Made by a program: the position numbers and the translations under genes. From Simplicispira hankyongi (GTDB lineage Bacteria > Pseudomonadota > Gammaproteobacteria > Burkholderiales > Burkholderiaceae_C), in the NCBI RefSeq assembly GCF_003570885.1, contig NZ_QXJC01000003.1:310001-374000 (forward strand): 64,000 nucleotides of DNA. The letters run 5' to 3'. A model generated the notes under the pieces. The model worked only from the letters and a program-made list of their open reading frames with translations, did not search any database and was not told the DNA's origin. Position 1 is the first letter of the stretch; each line of letters starts with the position of its first letter. Positions 8,940 to 18,070 of the stretch are shown here, piece by piece.

Positions 8940-10816
8940 GCGGCCCCCTCGGGTGGCAGGGTTTCGGTGAGGGATCTGCCGTGCGGGTGTGGCAGATCGC
9001 CCGGCGGCGCGCCCATCGGCTGGCCCTGCCCCACCTCGTGCGCAAAGTACTGGTACACGCAGCGGATCGGGTTCGGTGCCGCCTGGCCCAGGCCGCAGAT
9101 GGAGGCGTCCGCCATGACCTGCGCCAGATCGTCCAGCAATTCGGCGTCCCAGGCCGGCGCTTGCATGAGGCTGGCCGCCTTGTCCGTGCCGACGCGGCAG
9201 GGCGTGCACTGGCCGCAGCTCTCATGGGCCAAGAAACGCATCACGTTCAGCGCCGCGTCGCGCGCGCGGTCGTGGTGGCCGAGCACGATGACGGCGGCCG
9301 AACCGATAAAGCAGCCGTGGGGTTGCAAGGTATCGAAATCCAGCGGCAGATCCGCCAGCCGCGCGGGCAGGATGCCGCCCGAGGCGCCGCCGGGCAGGTA
9401 GGCGTACAGCTCGTGCCCGTCCTGCATGCCGCCGCAGTATTCGGCTATGAGTTCGCGCAGGGTGATGCCCGCCGGCGCGAGCTTGACGCCGGGCTGCCTG
9501 ACCCGCCCGCTGACGCTGAAACTGCGCAGGCCATGGCGGCCGTGCCGGCCAAAGCCGGCAAACCACTCTGGGCCGCGTTCGACAATATCGCGCACCCAGT
9601 ACAGCGTCTCGAAGTTGTGCTCCAGCGTGGGCCTGCCAAACAGGCCGCGCTCGGCAATGTAGGGCGGGCGCAGGCGCGGCATGCCGCGTTTGCCTTCGAT
9701 GCTCTCGATCATGGCCGATTCTTCGCCGCAGACGTAGGCGCCCGCGCCGCGCCGCAGTTCGATGTGCGGCAGATGGCAAGGCGGGTCGGCACGGAGCTTG
9801 GCGAGTTCGGCTTGCAAAAGCGCTCGGCAGCCGTGGTATTCGTCCCGCAGGTAGAGGTAGACCGCCTCGGTGCCCACCACTTGCGCGGCAATCAGCACGC
9901 CTTCCAGAAACCGGTGCGGGTCGCGTTCCAGGTAAGTCCGGTCCTTGAAAGTACCGGGCTCGCCCTCGTCGATATTGACGGCCATGAACCGGGGGGCAGG
10001 CTGCTCGCGGACGATGCGCCACTTGCGCCCAGCGGGAAAGCCCGCGCCGCCCAGCCCACGCAGGCCCGAGCCTTCCATGGCCGCGAGCACCGCCTCCGCA
10101 TCCCTCTCGCCATTGACCAGCGCCGCCGCCAGCGCGTAGCCGCCTTGGGCGCGGTAGCTGGCGTAGCCGGTGGGGCCGGCATGGTCCGGCAGGCTGCGCT
10201 CCGCCCAGTCGGATGCTACGAAAGGAGTAGCTGCTAGCGCAGGTGCGATAAGCGCTAGAGGCCTATTTGATGCCAAAACCACGGCCTCCGGCGTGGCGTG
10301 CGGCACGGGCGTCTGGCGCACCACCGCCACGGGCGCCTGCTCGCAGCGGCCGACGCAGGGCACGGGGACAACGCGCACATCCTGCCCTGAAAAAAATCCC
10401 GGCAGTCGCGCCAGCAGTTCCTGCGCCCCGGCCAACTGGCACGAGAGCGAATCGCAAACACGCACCGTCAGGCCCGGCGCTTCGCGCTCACCCCGCACCA
10501 CGTCGAAGTGGTGGTAAAAGCTCGCCACCTCGTAGACCTCGGCCATCGGTATTCGCATCTCCCGGGCCAAGGCCACCAGATGCCGGTCGTGCAGACAGCG
10601 CCAGGCATCGTTCAACAGATGCAGGTATTCGATCAGCAGGTCGCGGCGATGGCCTTCGGGCGGGTACTCGCCAATGAGGGCCCGCACCTCGGCCGTGGAT
10701 GCCGCATCCGGCTGGCGGCCCTTGAGCCGGCTATTGCGGCGCAGGCCTGCACGCAACGCGTCGGGGGTGGCAAGGGCGACGGCTTGGGGGAAAGAAGGCT
10801 TCGCGGCAAAGCTCAC
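8936..10816 (-). CDS. fdsB: NAD-dependent formate dehydrogenase beta subunit, NuoE-NuoF fusion
   Basis: 626 residues combining two subunits that are separate in the classical fds operon. The N-terminal part (about 25-170) is NuoE/FdsG-like with the [2Fe-2S] pattern C-x4-C (CDSLSC) and C-x3-C (CVGRC). The C-terminal part (from about 200) is NuoF/FdsB-like: glycine-rich GLGGAGFPAGRKW for FMN, NIDEGEPGTFKDR for NADH, and ESCGQCTPCRVGT for a 4Fe-4S cluster. It transfers electrons from FdsA to NAD+. The linker between the halves (about 181-202) is encoded by a copy of the dispersed palindrome. The gene heads the fdsBA operon and overlaps fdsA by 4 bp. Fusion rather than a sequencing artefact is supported by continuous reading through the junction. 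Confidence 0.93.
   Translation of the reverse strand: MSFAAKPSFPQAVALATPDALRAGLRRNSRLKGRQPDAASTAEVRALIGEYPPEGHRRDLLIEYLHLLNDAWRCLHDRHLVALAREMRIPMAEVYEVASFYHHFDVVRGEREAPGLTVRVCDSLSCQLAGAQELLARLPGFFSGQDVRVVPVPCVGRCEQAPVAVVRQTPVPHATPEAVVLASNRPLALIAPALAATPFVASDWAERSLPDHAGPTGYASYRAQGGYALAAALVNGERDAEAVLAAMEGSGLRGLGGAGFPAGRKWRIVREQPAPRFMAVNIDEGEPGTFKDRTYLERDPHRFLEGVLIAAQVVGTEAVYLYLRDEYHGCRALLQAELAKLRADPPCHLPHIELRRGAGAYVCGEESAMIESIEGKRGMPRLRPPYIAERGLFGRPTLEHNFETLYWVRDIVERGPEWFAGFGRHGRHGLRSFSVSGRVRQPGVKLAPAGITLRELIAEYCGGMQDGHELYAYLPGGASGGILPARLADLPLDFDTLQPHGCFIGSAAVIVLGHHDRARDAALNVMRFLAHESCGQCTPCRVGTDKAASLMQAPAWDAELLDDLAQVMADASICGLGQAAPNPIRCVYQYFAHEVGQGQPMGAPPGDLPHPHGRSLTETLPPEGAA
10211..10274 (-). 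repeat. Dispersed palindrome copy 2, in frame at the fdsB fusion junction
   Basis: On the minus strand it reads AGGCCTCTAGCGCTTATC, a short loop, TGCGCTAGCAGCTACTC and GTAGC. It is translated as part of fdsB (LALIAPALAATPF), exactly between the NuoE-like and NuoF-like halves. Confidence 0.88.
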
Positions 10817-10945
10817 TGGGTAACCTCCGTGCGGCGCAGTGCGGTGCTAACTGGCTTGGGGCGGCCCGGCGCGGCGCCCATGCGCCACTATGGCACGGCG
10901 CGCGGGCCTTGCGAAGCCTGCCGGGCGCAGAACGCGAACCCGTTC

Positions 10946-12037
10946 TCAGGTGTCCTTGCTGACCGAGATCGTCGGAAACTTGGCGGAGAAATCCTTGGCC
11001 TGCTGCGCAATTTTCACCGCCACGCTGCGCGCCACCTGTTTGTAGATTTGCGCCACATCGCCGTCCGGGTCGGCGACCACGGTGGGCTTGCCGCTGTCGG
11101 CCTGGAGCCGAATCTGCATGTCCAGCGGCAAGGCGCCCAGGTACGCCATACCGTAGTCCTGCGCCATTTTCTTGCCGCCATCGGCACCAAAAATATGCTC
11201 GATGTGGCCGCAGTTGGTGCACACATGGACGGCCATGTTCTCGACGATGCCCAGGATCGGCACGCCCACCTTTTCAAACATCTTGATGCCGCGCTTGGCA
11301 TCGAGCAGGGCAATGTCCTGCGGCGTGGTGACGATGACGCCGCCGGTAATCGGCACGCGCTGGCACAGCGTGAGCTGGATGTCGCCGGTGCCGGGCGGCA
11401 GGTCGATGACGAGGTAGTCCAAATCGCGCCAGTTGGTCTGGCGCAGCAGTTGCTCCAGCGCCTGCGTGGCCATGGGGCCGCGCCAGATCATGGCTTCGTC
11501 CTGGTTCACCAGGAAGCCGATGGACATCACCTGGATGCCGTAGTTTTCCAGCGGCTCCATGTTCTTGCCGTCCACGCTCTCGGGCCGGCGGTTGATGCCC
11601 AGCATCATCGGCTGGCTGGGGCCGTAGATGTCGGCGTCCAGCACACCCACGCTGGCGCCCTCGGCGGCCAGGGCCAGGGCGAGGTTGGCGGCGGTGGTGC
11701 TCTTGCCCACGCCGCCCTTGCCCGAGGCCACGGCAATGATGTTTTTGACCTGCGGCAAGAGCTGGACGCCGCGCTGTACCGCGTGCGCGGCAATCTTGCT
11801 GCTGATATGCGCCGAGACGTTGGCCACACCGGCCACGCCCCGCGCGGCAGCCACGAGCTGCGTGCGCAGGCCCGGAATCAGGCTTTTGGCCGGGTAGCCC
11901 AGCTCGACATCAAAGGCAACATCGCCGCCCGTGATCTGCAAGTTGCGCAGCGCCTGCGTGCTGACAAAATCCTTGCCGGTATGCGGGTCCTGCACCTTGG
12001 CCAGGGCGGCCAGCAGGTCCTGTTCGGAAACAGCCAT
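10946..12037 (-). CDS. apbC: Iron-sulfur cluster carrier protein ApbC/Mrp
   Basis: 363 residues. An N-terminal DUF59/MIP18-like domain (about 1-85) is followed by a deviant Walker A P-loop GKGGVGKST (about residue 108), DxDIYGPSQP, the Walker B region YLVIDLPPGTGD and a C-x2-C pair (VCTNC) near residue 275 that holds a bridging Fe-S cluster in this family. The protein binds and transfers 4Fe-4S clusters to apoproteins in the cytoplasm in an ATP-dependent way. It lies 129 bp upstream of fdsBA in the same direction, which suits an enzyme needing many clusters, but co-transcription is not proven. In these bacteria it is usually next to metG, which here lies about 2.2 kb away on the other strand. 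Confidence 0.95.
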   Translation of the reverse strand: MAVSEQDLLAALAKVQDPHTGKDFVSTQALRNLQITGGDVAFDVELGYPAKSLIPGLRTQLVAAARGVAGVANVSAHISSKIAAHAVQRGVQLLPQVKNIIAVASGKGGVGKSTTAANLALALAAEGASVGVLDADIYGPSQPMMLGINRRPESVDGKNMEPLENYGIQVMSIGFLVNQDEAMIWRGPMATQALEQLLRQTNWRDLDYLVIDLPPGTGDIQLTLCQRVPITGGVIVTTPQDIALLDAKRGIKMFEKVGVPILGIVENMAVHVCTNCGHIEHIFGADGGKKMAQDYGMAYLGALPLDMQIRLQADSGKPTVVADPDGDVAQIYKQVARSVAVKIAQQAKDFSAKFPTISVSKDT

Positions 12038-12138
12038 TCAAATCTCTCCTGGTAAGTGCCGCGAGTCTATTGCGCGAAGCAATGACAATGGAGGCAGTGG
12101 GGCGGATGCCCTTCCCCCCGAGAGCATGAAAGAGACCC

Positions 12139-12714
12139 GTGAAACTGAAAATGGCCGACAACTCGCTGTTCGCAATCCTGCTGCGCTCGCCCTGGTGGGT
12201 GAGCATGCTGCTGGCAGGCGCCATGACCCTGGCGGTTGCCGCACTGGCACCGGAGCGCTTCAAGCTGCTGGGCGCTTTTGGCGCCCTGCCGCTGTACGGC
12301 GTGGGCTGCGTGGCCGCCTGGCGCCAGTGGCACGCGCCTTCTGCTGCTGCGGTTGCTGCGCAATCTGCCGCTCTGCGCGCCATGGCCTGGCGCGAGTTTT
12401 CTGCCGCGCTGGAACAGGCCTGGCGCGCGCAGGGCGCGAGCGTGCAGCCGATTACAGGCCTGGAAGCCGATTTTTGCGTAGAGCAAGGCGGCCGCACCAC
12501 CTTGGTCAGCGCCCGCCGCTGGAAGGCCGCGAGCCACGGCGCGGATGCCATCGGCCACCTGGTGGCGGCGATGCGCAAGCGGGACATTCATGCCGGCCAA
12601 TACCTGGTGGCGCACGGCACCGTCAGCGATGCAGCGCGCGACCTGGCCCGTACCGAAGGCGTGGCGCTGGTGGAGGGCGACGCCCTGGCGCGGCTGCTAC
12701 TGCCAAAAACTTGA
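12139..12714 (+). CDS. Membrane-anchored Mrr-like restriction-endonuclease-fold protein, active site degraded
   Basis: 191 residues from a GTG at 12139 with GAGAC just upstream (an ATG at 12151 is an alternative). Two hydrophobic helices lie at about 13-38 and 45-60; the soluble domain (about 80-188) resembles Mrr_cat: LEADFCVEQGGRTTLVSARRWK, then an alternating helix/strand region ending LVEGDALARLL. Active Mrr enzymes carry D...(Q/E)xK. The aspartate can be matched here, but the QxK position reads SAR, so nuclease activity is doubtful. Such proteins are common single genes in Burkholderiales. There is no partner methylase. The function is unknown. Confidence 0.65.
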   Translation: MKLKMADNSLFAILLRSPWWVSMLLAGAMTLAVAALAPERFKLLGAFGALPLYGVGCVAAWRQWHAPSAAAVAAQSAALRAMAWREFSAALEQAWRAQGASVQPITGLEADFCVEQGGRTTLVSARRWKAASHGADAIGHLVAAMRKRDIHAGQYLVAHGTVSDAARDLARTEGVALVEGDALARLLLPKT

Positions 12715-12719
12715 GCCCC

Positions 12720-12749
12720 GGATCGCCACGGGTTTTCCCGTGGCGATCC
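12720..12749. terminator. Perfect 13-bp hairpin with TTTT loop
   Basis: GGATCGCCACGGG and its exact complement CCCGTGGCGATCC flank a TTTT loop, five bases after the Mrr-like gene stop. No T-run follows, so it is not a canonical intrinsic terminator. It may act as an RNA-stabilising or transcription-pausing hairpin before the patatin gene. Confidence 0.5.
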
Positions 12750-12809
12750 TCGGGCGGCACTGTCGCACACTGCTGCCAGCGCATTGCACCAGCCCTGCTC
12801 CCCAGGGAC

Positions 12810-14135
12810 ATGACAAACGAAATGGCCCAGGCAGCACTCCCAGCCACCGAAACCCCGGCAGCAGACGCCGGCAGCGCCGCGCCGCACACCGGCCACACGG
12901 GTCTATTGCTCACGGGCGGCGGCGCTCGCGCAGCCTACCAAGTGGGCGTACTCGAAGCCATTGCCGACCTGCGCCTGGCCTGCGGCGCGGGCCAGGCCCC
13001 TAATCCGTTTCCCATCATCACCGGCACTTCGGCGGGCGCTATCAATGCGGCGGCGCTGGCCTGCGGGGCAGACCAGTTCGACCGCACGGTGCGCCGCATC
13101 GCCCGCGTGTGGCGCAACTTCCAGGCGCAGCAGGTGTACCGGGCCGATTCGCTCAGTGTGGCGCAAAGCGGTGCGCGCTGGCTCACGCTGCTCTCGCTGG
13201 GCTGGGTGCTGGCGCGCTGGCGCCGGCTGCGCCCGCGCTCGCTGCTGGACAACGGTCCGCTGATCAAGCTGCTGGCAAAAATGGTGCCGCTGGTGCGCCT
13301 GCCACAGGTCATCCGCAAGGGGCACCTGTACGCGCTCGCCGTGACCGCATCGAGCTACACCACGGGCGACCATGTCACCTTTTTCGAGGCGGGCGAGCGG
13401 CTTGACCCCTGGGTGCGCTCGCAGCGCCGGGCCGTGCGCGACCGCATCACGCACGAGCATTTGCTGGCCTCAAGCGCCATTCCCTTCATCTTCCCGGCCA
13501 CAGCCATCGAAGTGGCCAATCGCACCGAGTATTTTGGCGACGGCTCCATGCGCCAGTCGGCGCCTATCGCCGCCGCCATTCACCTGGGCGCCCAGCGCAT
13601 CCTGGTCGTTGGCGCCGGCCGCATGCACGAGCCCAGGGAGCTGGCGCCCGAAAGCACCATGCCGTCCTACCCCTCGCTCGCGCAAATTGCCGGCCACGCG
13701 CTCTCGAATATCTTTCTCGACGCGCTGGCCGTGGACATCGAACGCATGCAGCGCATCAACCAGACGATCTCGCTCATTCCGCAAGCCTCGCGCAGTGGCA
13801 GCCTGCTGCGCCCCATCGAACTGCTGGTCATTGCCCCCTCGGAGCGCATCGACGCCCTGGCAGCGCGCCACGTGGGCGACCTGCCCGCGGCTGTGCGCAC
13901 CATGCTGGGCGCGCTCGGCGTCACCGCGAACATGCAGGACGTGCGCGGCGCGGCGCTCGCCAGCTACCTGCTGTTCGAGGCGGCCTATACGCGCGAACTG
14001 ATGGCCCTGGGCCGCGCCGACACGCTCGCCAAGCGGGGCGACGTGTGCCGCTTCTTTGGCTGGCAGGACGCGGGCGTGCCGGTCGCGACCGCGCTGCAGG
14101 TGACGGATTCGGATTTCCCGCGAAGCGCCGCATAG
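12810..14135 (+). CDS. Patatin-like phospholipase
   Basis: 441 residues starting [10 protein letters not shown] at 12810. After a flexible 30-residue N-terminus comes the patatin core: the oxyanion-hole glycine run [19 protein letters not shown], the nucleophile elbow GTSAGA (Ser near 75) and the second dyad member in [11 protein letters not shown] (Asp near 245). The remaining 190 residues, with several helices, are typical of the larger bacterial DUF3336-less patatins. It probably hydrolyses phospholipid acyl esters; the substrate and location are not visible, and no signal peptide is present. It is flanked by the Mrr-like gene (95 bp upstream, with a hairpin) and metG (116 bp downstream). 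A second, unrelated-length patatin is at 32342. Confidence 0.88.
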   Translation: MTNEMAQAALPATETPAADAGSAAPHTGHTGLLLTGGGARAAYQVGVLEAIADLRLACGAGQAPNPFPIITGTSAGAINAAALACGADQFDRTVRRIARVWRNFQAQQVYRADSLSVAQSGARWLTLLSLGWVLARWRRLRPRSLLDNGPLIKLLAKMVPLVRLPQVIRKGHLYALAVTASSYTTGDHVTFFEAGERLDPWVRSQRRAVRDRITHEHLLASSAIPFIFPATAIEVANRTEYFGDGSMRQSAPIAAAIHLGAQRILVVGAGRMHEPRELAPESTMPSYPSLAQIAGHALSNIFLDALAVDIERMQRINQTISLIPQASRSGSLLRPIELLVIAPSERIDALAARHVGDLPAAVRTMLGALGVTANMQDVRGAALASYLLFEAAYTRELMALGRADTLAKRGDVCRFFGWQDAGVPVATALQVTDSDFPRSAA

Positions 14136-14251
14136 ACAGCTTTCAGGGCGGGCTCCCACGCCGAGGAACAGGCGGCACAGAAGCTGGTCCTAGAATTGCC
14201 GATTGCGCCGCCCAGCCTTTCGGCAGCGCCGCCCCCGACCACCTTCTGCCC

Positions 14252-16348
14252 ATGCCCCGCAAACTTTTCGTCACTACCGCCCTTCCCTACGCCAACGGCA
14301 AGTTCCACATTGGCCACATCATGGAATACATCCAGGCCGACATCTGGGTGCGCACGCAGCGCATGTTGGGCAACGAAGTCAACTTTGTCGGCGCCGACGA
14401 CACACATGGCGCACCCATCATGATCGCCGCCGAGAAGGCGGGCCTGACGCCGCAGCAGTTCGTCGCCAACATTGCCGCCGGCCGCAAACAGTACCTCGAC
14501 GGCTTTCACATCGCGTTCGACAACTGGCACAGCACCGATGCCCCCGAAAACCACCAGCTCGCGCAAGATATCTACCGCGATCTCAAAGCCAACGACCTGA
14601 TCGAGACGCGCACCATCGACCAGTTTTTCGACCCTCAGAAGTCGATGTTCCTGCCGGACCGCTACATCAAGGGCGAATGCCCGCGCTGCCATGCCAAGGA
14701 CCAGTACGGCGACAACTGCGAGGTCTGCGGCTCGGTGTATGCGCCCACCGACCTGATCGACCCCTACTCCACCCTCTCGGGCGCCAAGCCGGTGCTCAAG
14801 TCGTCCGAGCATTTCTTCTTCAAGCTCTCCGATCCGCGCTGCGTGGCCTTCCTGGAAGACTGGACCCAGGACGGACGCCTGCAGCCCGAGGTGGCCAACA
14901 AGGTGCGCGAGTGGTTCAGCGTGCGCACCAACCCCGACGGAACGACCAGCGAGGGCCTGGGCGACTGGGACATCTCGCGCGACGCGCCCTACTTCGGCAT
15001 TGAGATTCCCGATGCGCCGGGCAAATATTTCTATGTGTGGCTCGACGCCCCCATCGGCTACCTGGCCTCGCTGAAGAACCTGCTATCCAAGCGCGGCGAG
15101 GACTACGGCGCCTACATGGCCGACCCGGCGCTGGAGCAGGTGCACTTCATCGGCAAGGACATCGTCACCTTCCACACCTTGTTCTGGCCCGCCACGCTCA
15201 AATTCAGTGGCCGCAAGGTGCCCGACCGCGTGTTCGTGCACGGTTTTCTCACCGTGAACAACGGCGAGAAGATGAGCAAGAGCCGGGGCACGGGCCTGGA
15301 CCCGCTCAAGTACCTGGAGCTCGGCATGAACCCCGAGTGGCTGCGCTACTACCTGGCGGCTAAGCTCAGCAGCCGCAACGAAGACATCGACTTCAACGCT
15401 AGCGACTTCATGGCGCGCGTGAACAGCGACCTGGTGGGCAAGTACATCAACATTGCGTCCCGCGCCGCGGGCTTTCTGACCAAGCGCTTTGGCGGCCAAC
15501 TGGCCGAAGTGTCGGCCGACGGCGACGCGCTGCTGGAGCATCTGAAGGACGTCGCCCCCAGCATCATCGAGCTGCTGGCCGAACGCGAGTACGGCAAGGC
15601 GCTGCGCGAAACCATGCTGCTGGCCGACCGCGTGAACGCCTACGTGGACCAGAACAAGCCCTGGGAACTGGCCAAGCAGCAAGGCATGGACAGCCGCCTG
15701 CAGGACGTGTGCAGCACCTGCATGGAAGCGTTCCGCCTGCTGACCATTGTGATGAAGCCAGTGCTGCCTGCGCTGGCAAGCGAGGTGGAAGCCTTCCTCA
15801 ACGTCCCGCCCTTCACCTTCGAGAGCGCGCAGCAACGCCTGGGCGCGGGCCACGTGATTGGCAGTTACCAGCACCTGCTGCAGCGCGTGGATATCAAGCA
15901 ACTTGAAGCACTTTTTGAGCCTCCAGCGCAAGAGGAGCAAGCGGATGCAGCTATTGATTCAGGAGCATCCGGCGCCAATGCCCTGCCCGGCGGCGAAGCC
16001 ATTGCCCCGACCATCACCATCGACGATTTCGCCAAGATTGATTTGCGCATTGCCCGCATCGAGCAGTGCGAGCGCGTCGAAGGCTCCACCAAGTTGCTGC
16101 GCCTGACACTGGACGCGGGCGAGGGAAAGACCCGCAACGTCTTCAGCGGCATTGCCAGCGCCTACGCACCCGAGCAGCTCACCGGCAAGCTCACTGTGCT
16201 GGTCGCCAACCTGGCGCCGCGCAAGATGAAATTTGGCGTCTCCGAGGGCATGGTGCTGGCCGCCAGCCACGCCGATGGCAAGGCACAACCCGGCATCTAC
16301 GTGCTGGAGCCCGGGCCGGGCGCAGCCCCCGGCATGCGCGTGAAGTAA
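14252..16348 (+). CDS. metG: Methionyl-tRNA synthetase
   Basis: 698 residues from the ATG at 14252 ([16 protein letters not shown]), close to the long MetG1 form of E. coli (677). Class I signatures: HIGH at about 19-22 and KMSKS near 340. The zinc-knuckle [18 protein letters not shown] lies near 145-162. An anticodon-binding helical domain is followed by a C-terminal OB-fold tRNA-binding domain (from about 590; [20 protein letters not shown]). It charges tRNA-Met and initiator tRNA. Residues about 554-572, in the linker before the OB-fold, come from a degenerate copy of the dispersed palindrome. A SulP gene follows after 12 bp. Confidence 0.98.
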   Translation: MPRKLFVTTALPYANGKFHIGHIMEYIQADIWVRTQRMLGNEVNFVGADDTHGAPIMIAAEKAGLTPQQFVANIAAGRKQYLDGFHIAFDNWHSTDAPENHQLAQDIYRDLKANDLIETRTIDQFFDPQKSMFLPDRYIKGECPRCHAKDQYGDNCEVCGSVYAPTDLIDPYSTLSGAKPVLKSSEHFFFKLSDPRCVAFLEDWTQDGRLQPEVANKVREWFSVRTNPDGTTSEGLGDWDISRDAPYFGIEIPDAPGKYFYVWLDAPIGYLASLKNLLSKRGEDYGAYMADPALEQVHFIGKDIVTFHTLFWPATLKFSGRKVPDRVFVHGFLTVNNGEKMSKSRGTGLDPLKYLELGMNPEWLRYYLAAKLSSRNEDIDFNASDFMARVNSDLVGKYINIASRAAGFLTKRFGGQLAEVSADGDALLEHLKDVAPSIIELLAEREYGKALRETMLLADRVNAYVDQNKPWELAKQQGMDSRLQDVCSTCMEAFRLLTIVMKPVLPALASEVEAFLNVPPFTFESAQQRLGAGHVIGSYQHLLQRVDIKQLEALFEPPAQEEQADAAIDSGASGANALPGGEAIAPTITIDDFAKIDLRIARIEQCERVEGSTKLLRLTLDAGEGKTRNVFSGIASAYAPEQLTGKLTVLVANLAPRKMKFGVSEGMVLAASHADGKAQPGIYVLEPGPGAAPGMRVK
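15911..15967 (+). repeat. Dispersed palindrome copy 3 (diverged), in frame inside metG
   Basis: TTTTTGAGCCTCCAGCGC, a 10-base loop, AAGCGGATGCAGCTATTGAT, then GGAGCAT. Half-sites are recognisable though mutated. It is translated as [15 protein letters not shown] in the linker between the anticodon-binding and C-terminal tRNA-binding domains. Confidence 0.65.
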
Positions 16349-16360
16349 CCAAGACTCGCC

Positions 16361-18070
16361 ATGGTCCCCATCCACCGCTTTCAGCCCCGCGTCTTCGAAG
16401 CCCTGCGCGGCTACAGCCGAAGTCGCCTGCTTGCCGACCTGGGGGCCGGGGTCACGGTCGGTGTGGTGGCCCTGCCGCTCGCCATGGCCTTTGCCATTGC
16501 CAGTGGCCTGACGCCGCAGGCAGGGCTGTGGACGGCCATCATCGGCGGTTTCCTGGTGGCGCTGCTGGGTGGCACCAACGTGCAGATCGGTGGGCCGGCG
16601 GGGGCCTTTATCGTCATTGTCTACGGCATCGTCGATCGCTATGGCGTGGCCAACCTGCTCATTGCCACCGCCTGCGCAGGTGTGCTGCTGTTTGCGCTTG
16701 GCCTGCTGCGCCTGGGGAGCCTGGTGCGCTTTGTGCCGGTGAGCATCGTTATCGGCTTCACCAATGGCATTGCGGTGCTGATTGCCGTCTCGCAGCTCAA
16801 GGATTTTCTGGGTCTGCAGATTTCCAAGATGCCTGGCAACTTCTTCTCACAAGTGGATGTGATGGCGCGGCACGCAGGCACTGTGAACCCTTACGCCCTG
16901 GGCCTGGGCGCAGCCTGCCTGGGTGGCCTGTTCCTGTGGCCACGCCTCTTCATGAGCGGCTCCCCCGTGCTGCACATGGCCGAGGGGCATACGGTGCGCA
17001 ACTTCGCGCGCATTCCCGCGCCTGTGGTGGCGCTGATTACCCTCACCGCGCTCTCGCACGGCATGGGCTACCCGGTCGAAACCCTGGGAACGCGTTTTGG
17101 CGGCATTCCCCAAAGCCTGCCCATCTTCGCCTTGCCCGCTTTTTCCTGGGACACCGTGCGCCTGCTGGTTGCGCCCACGATCACCATTGCCTTGCTGGGC
17201 GCCATCGAGTCGCTGCTCTGCGCACGCGTGGCCGACCAGTTGGCTACCGACCCGCATATCCGCAAGCACGACCCCAACCAGGAGCTGATGGCTCAGGGTG
17301 TGGCCAATTTCGTCGTGCCATTTTTTGGCGGTATGCCGGTGACGGGCACGGTTGCCCGCACGGTGACGAATCTGCGCGCCGGTGCCACGTCGCCGGTGGC
17401 GGGCATCGTGCACGCGGCAACCATCGCTGTCATCGTGCTGGTGGCGGCTCCGCTGGCGATGCACATTCCGCTTGCCGTGCTGGCCGGCATCCTGCTGCAT
17501 GTGGCCTGGAACATGGGCGAGTGGCACGAGTTTGGGCGCCTCAAGCACTTCTCCAACCACTATCGGCTGCTGCTGCTGGGCACTTTCTTCCTCACCGTGG
17601 TGTTTGACTTGACGGTGGCCGTGCAAGTCGGGCTGGCGCTGGCCTGCGTGCTGTTTGTACGGCGCATGAGCGAACTTTTCCGTGCCGAGCCCGAAAGGCT
17701 ACCCGCCGCGGCTGGCGTGCCGCAGCTTGGCTGGCAACTGCATGGCGCACTGTTCTTTGGTGCGACCACCAAAATCGACCCCCTGGTGGGCGCCATTGAG
17801 GCGGCCCCCGAGGGCGTACAGGTGCACCTGGATATCCACGACCTGTTCGCCCTGGATACCACGGGCCTCGAAGGTCTGGAGCAAATCCTCAAAACAGTGG
17901 CCGAGCGCGGCGGGCGGTTGACGCTCTCGGGCGCGCAGGCCCAGCCTGCATCGCTCATGGAGCGATCGGGCTTCAATGCCCGGCTGGCGGCGCAGTCTGC
18001 GGCGCCACAGGGCCCTGCTGCTGCCAGTGCCCCGGGGCATGGCCCGTCCAGCGGCGAAACGCCCGGTTGA
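16361..18070 (+). CDS. SulP-family anion transporter with STAS domain
   Basis: 569 residues. The N-terminal two thirds is a polytopic membrane protein with the SulP pattern: LADLGAGVTVGVVALPLAMAFAIASG, GGTNVQIGGPAGAFIVIV, and LGAIESLLCARVADQLATDPH near 280-310 with NQELMAQGVANFVVPFFGGMPVTGT. The C-terminal STAS domain (about 455-545) contains LDIHDLFALDTTGLEGL. Family members move sulfate, bicarbonate or dicarboxylates; the substrate cannot be assigned. It starts 12 bp after metG, so it is probably co-transcribed with it. Its last 98 bp overlap the convergent AraC-type gene. Confidence 0.92.
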   Translation: MVPIHRFQPRVFEALRGYSRSRLLADLGAGVTVGVVALPLAMAFAIASGLTPQAGLWTAIIGGFLVALLGGTNVQIGGPAGAFIVIVYGIVDRYGVANLLIATACAGVLLFALGLLRLGSLVRFVPVSIVIGFTNGIAVLIAVSQLKDFLGLQISKMPGNFFSQVDVMARHAGTVNPYALGLGAACLGGLFLWPRLFMSGSPVLHMAEGHTVRNFARIPAPVVALITLTALSHGMGYPVETLGTRFGGIPQSLPIFALPAFSWDTVRLLVAPTITIALLGAIESLLCARVADQLATDPHIRKHDPNQELMAQGVANFVVPFFGGMPVTGTVARTVTNLRAGATSPVAGIVHAATIAVIVLVAAPLAMHIPLAVLAGILLHVAWNMGEWHEFGRLKHFSNHYRLLLLGTFFLTVVFDLTVAVQVGLALACVLFVRRMSELFRAEPERLPAAAGVPQLGWQLHGALFFGATTKIDPLVGAIEAAPEGVQVHLDIHDLFALDTTGLEGLEQILKTVAERGGRLTLSGAQAQPASLMERSGFNARLAAQSAAPQGPAAASAPGHGPSSGETPG

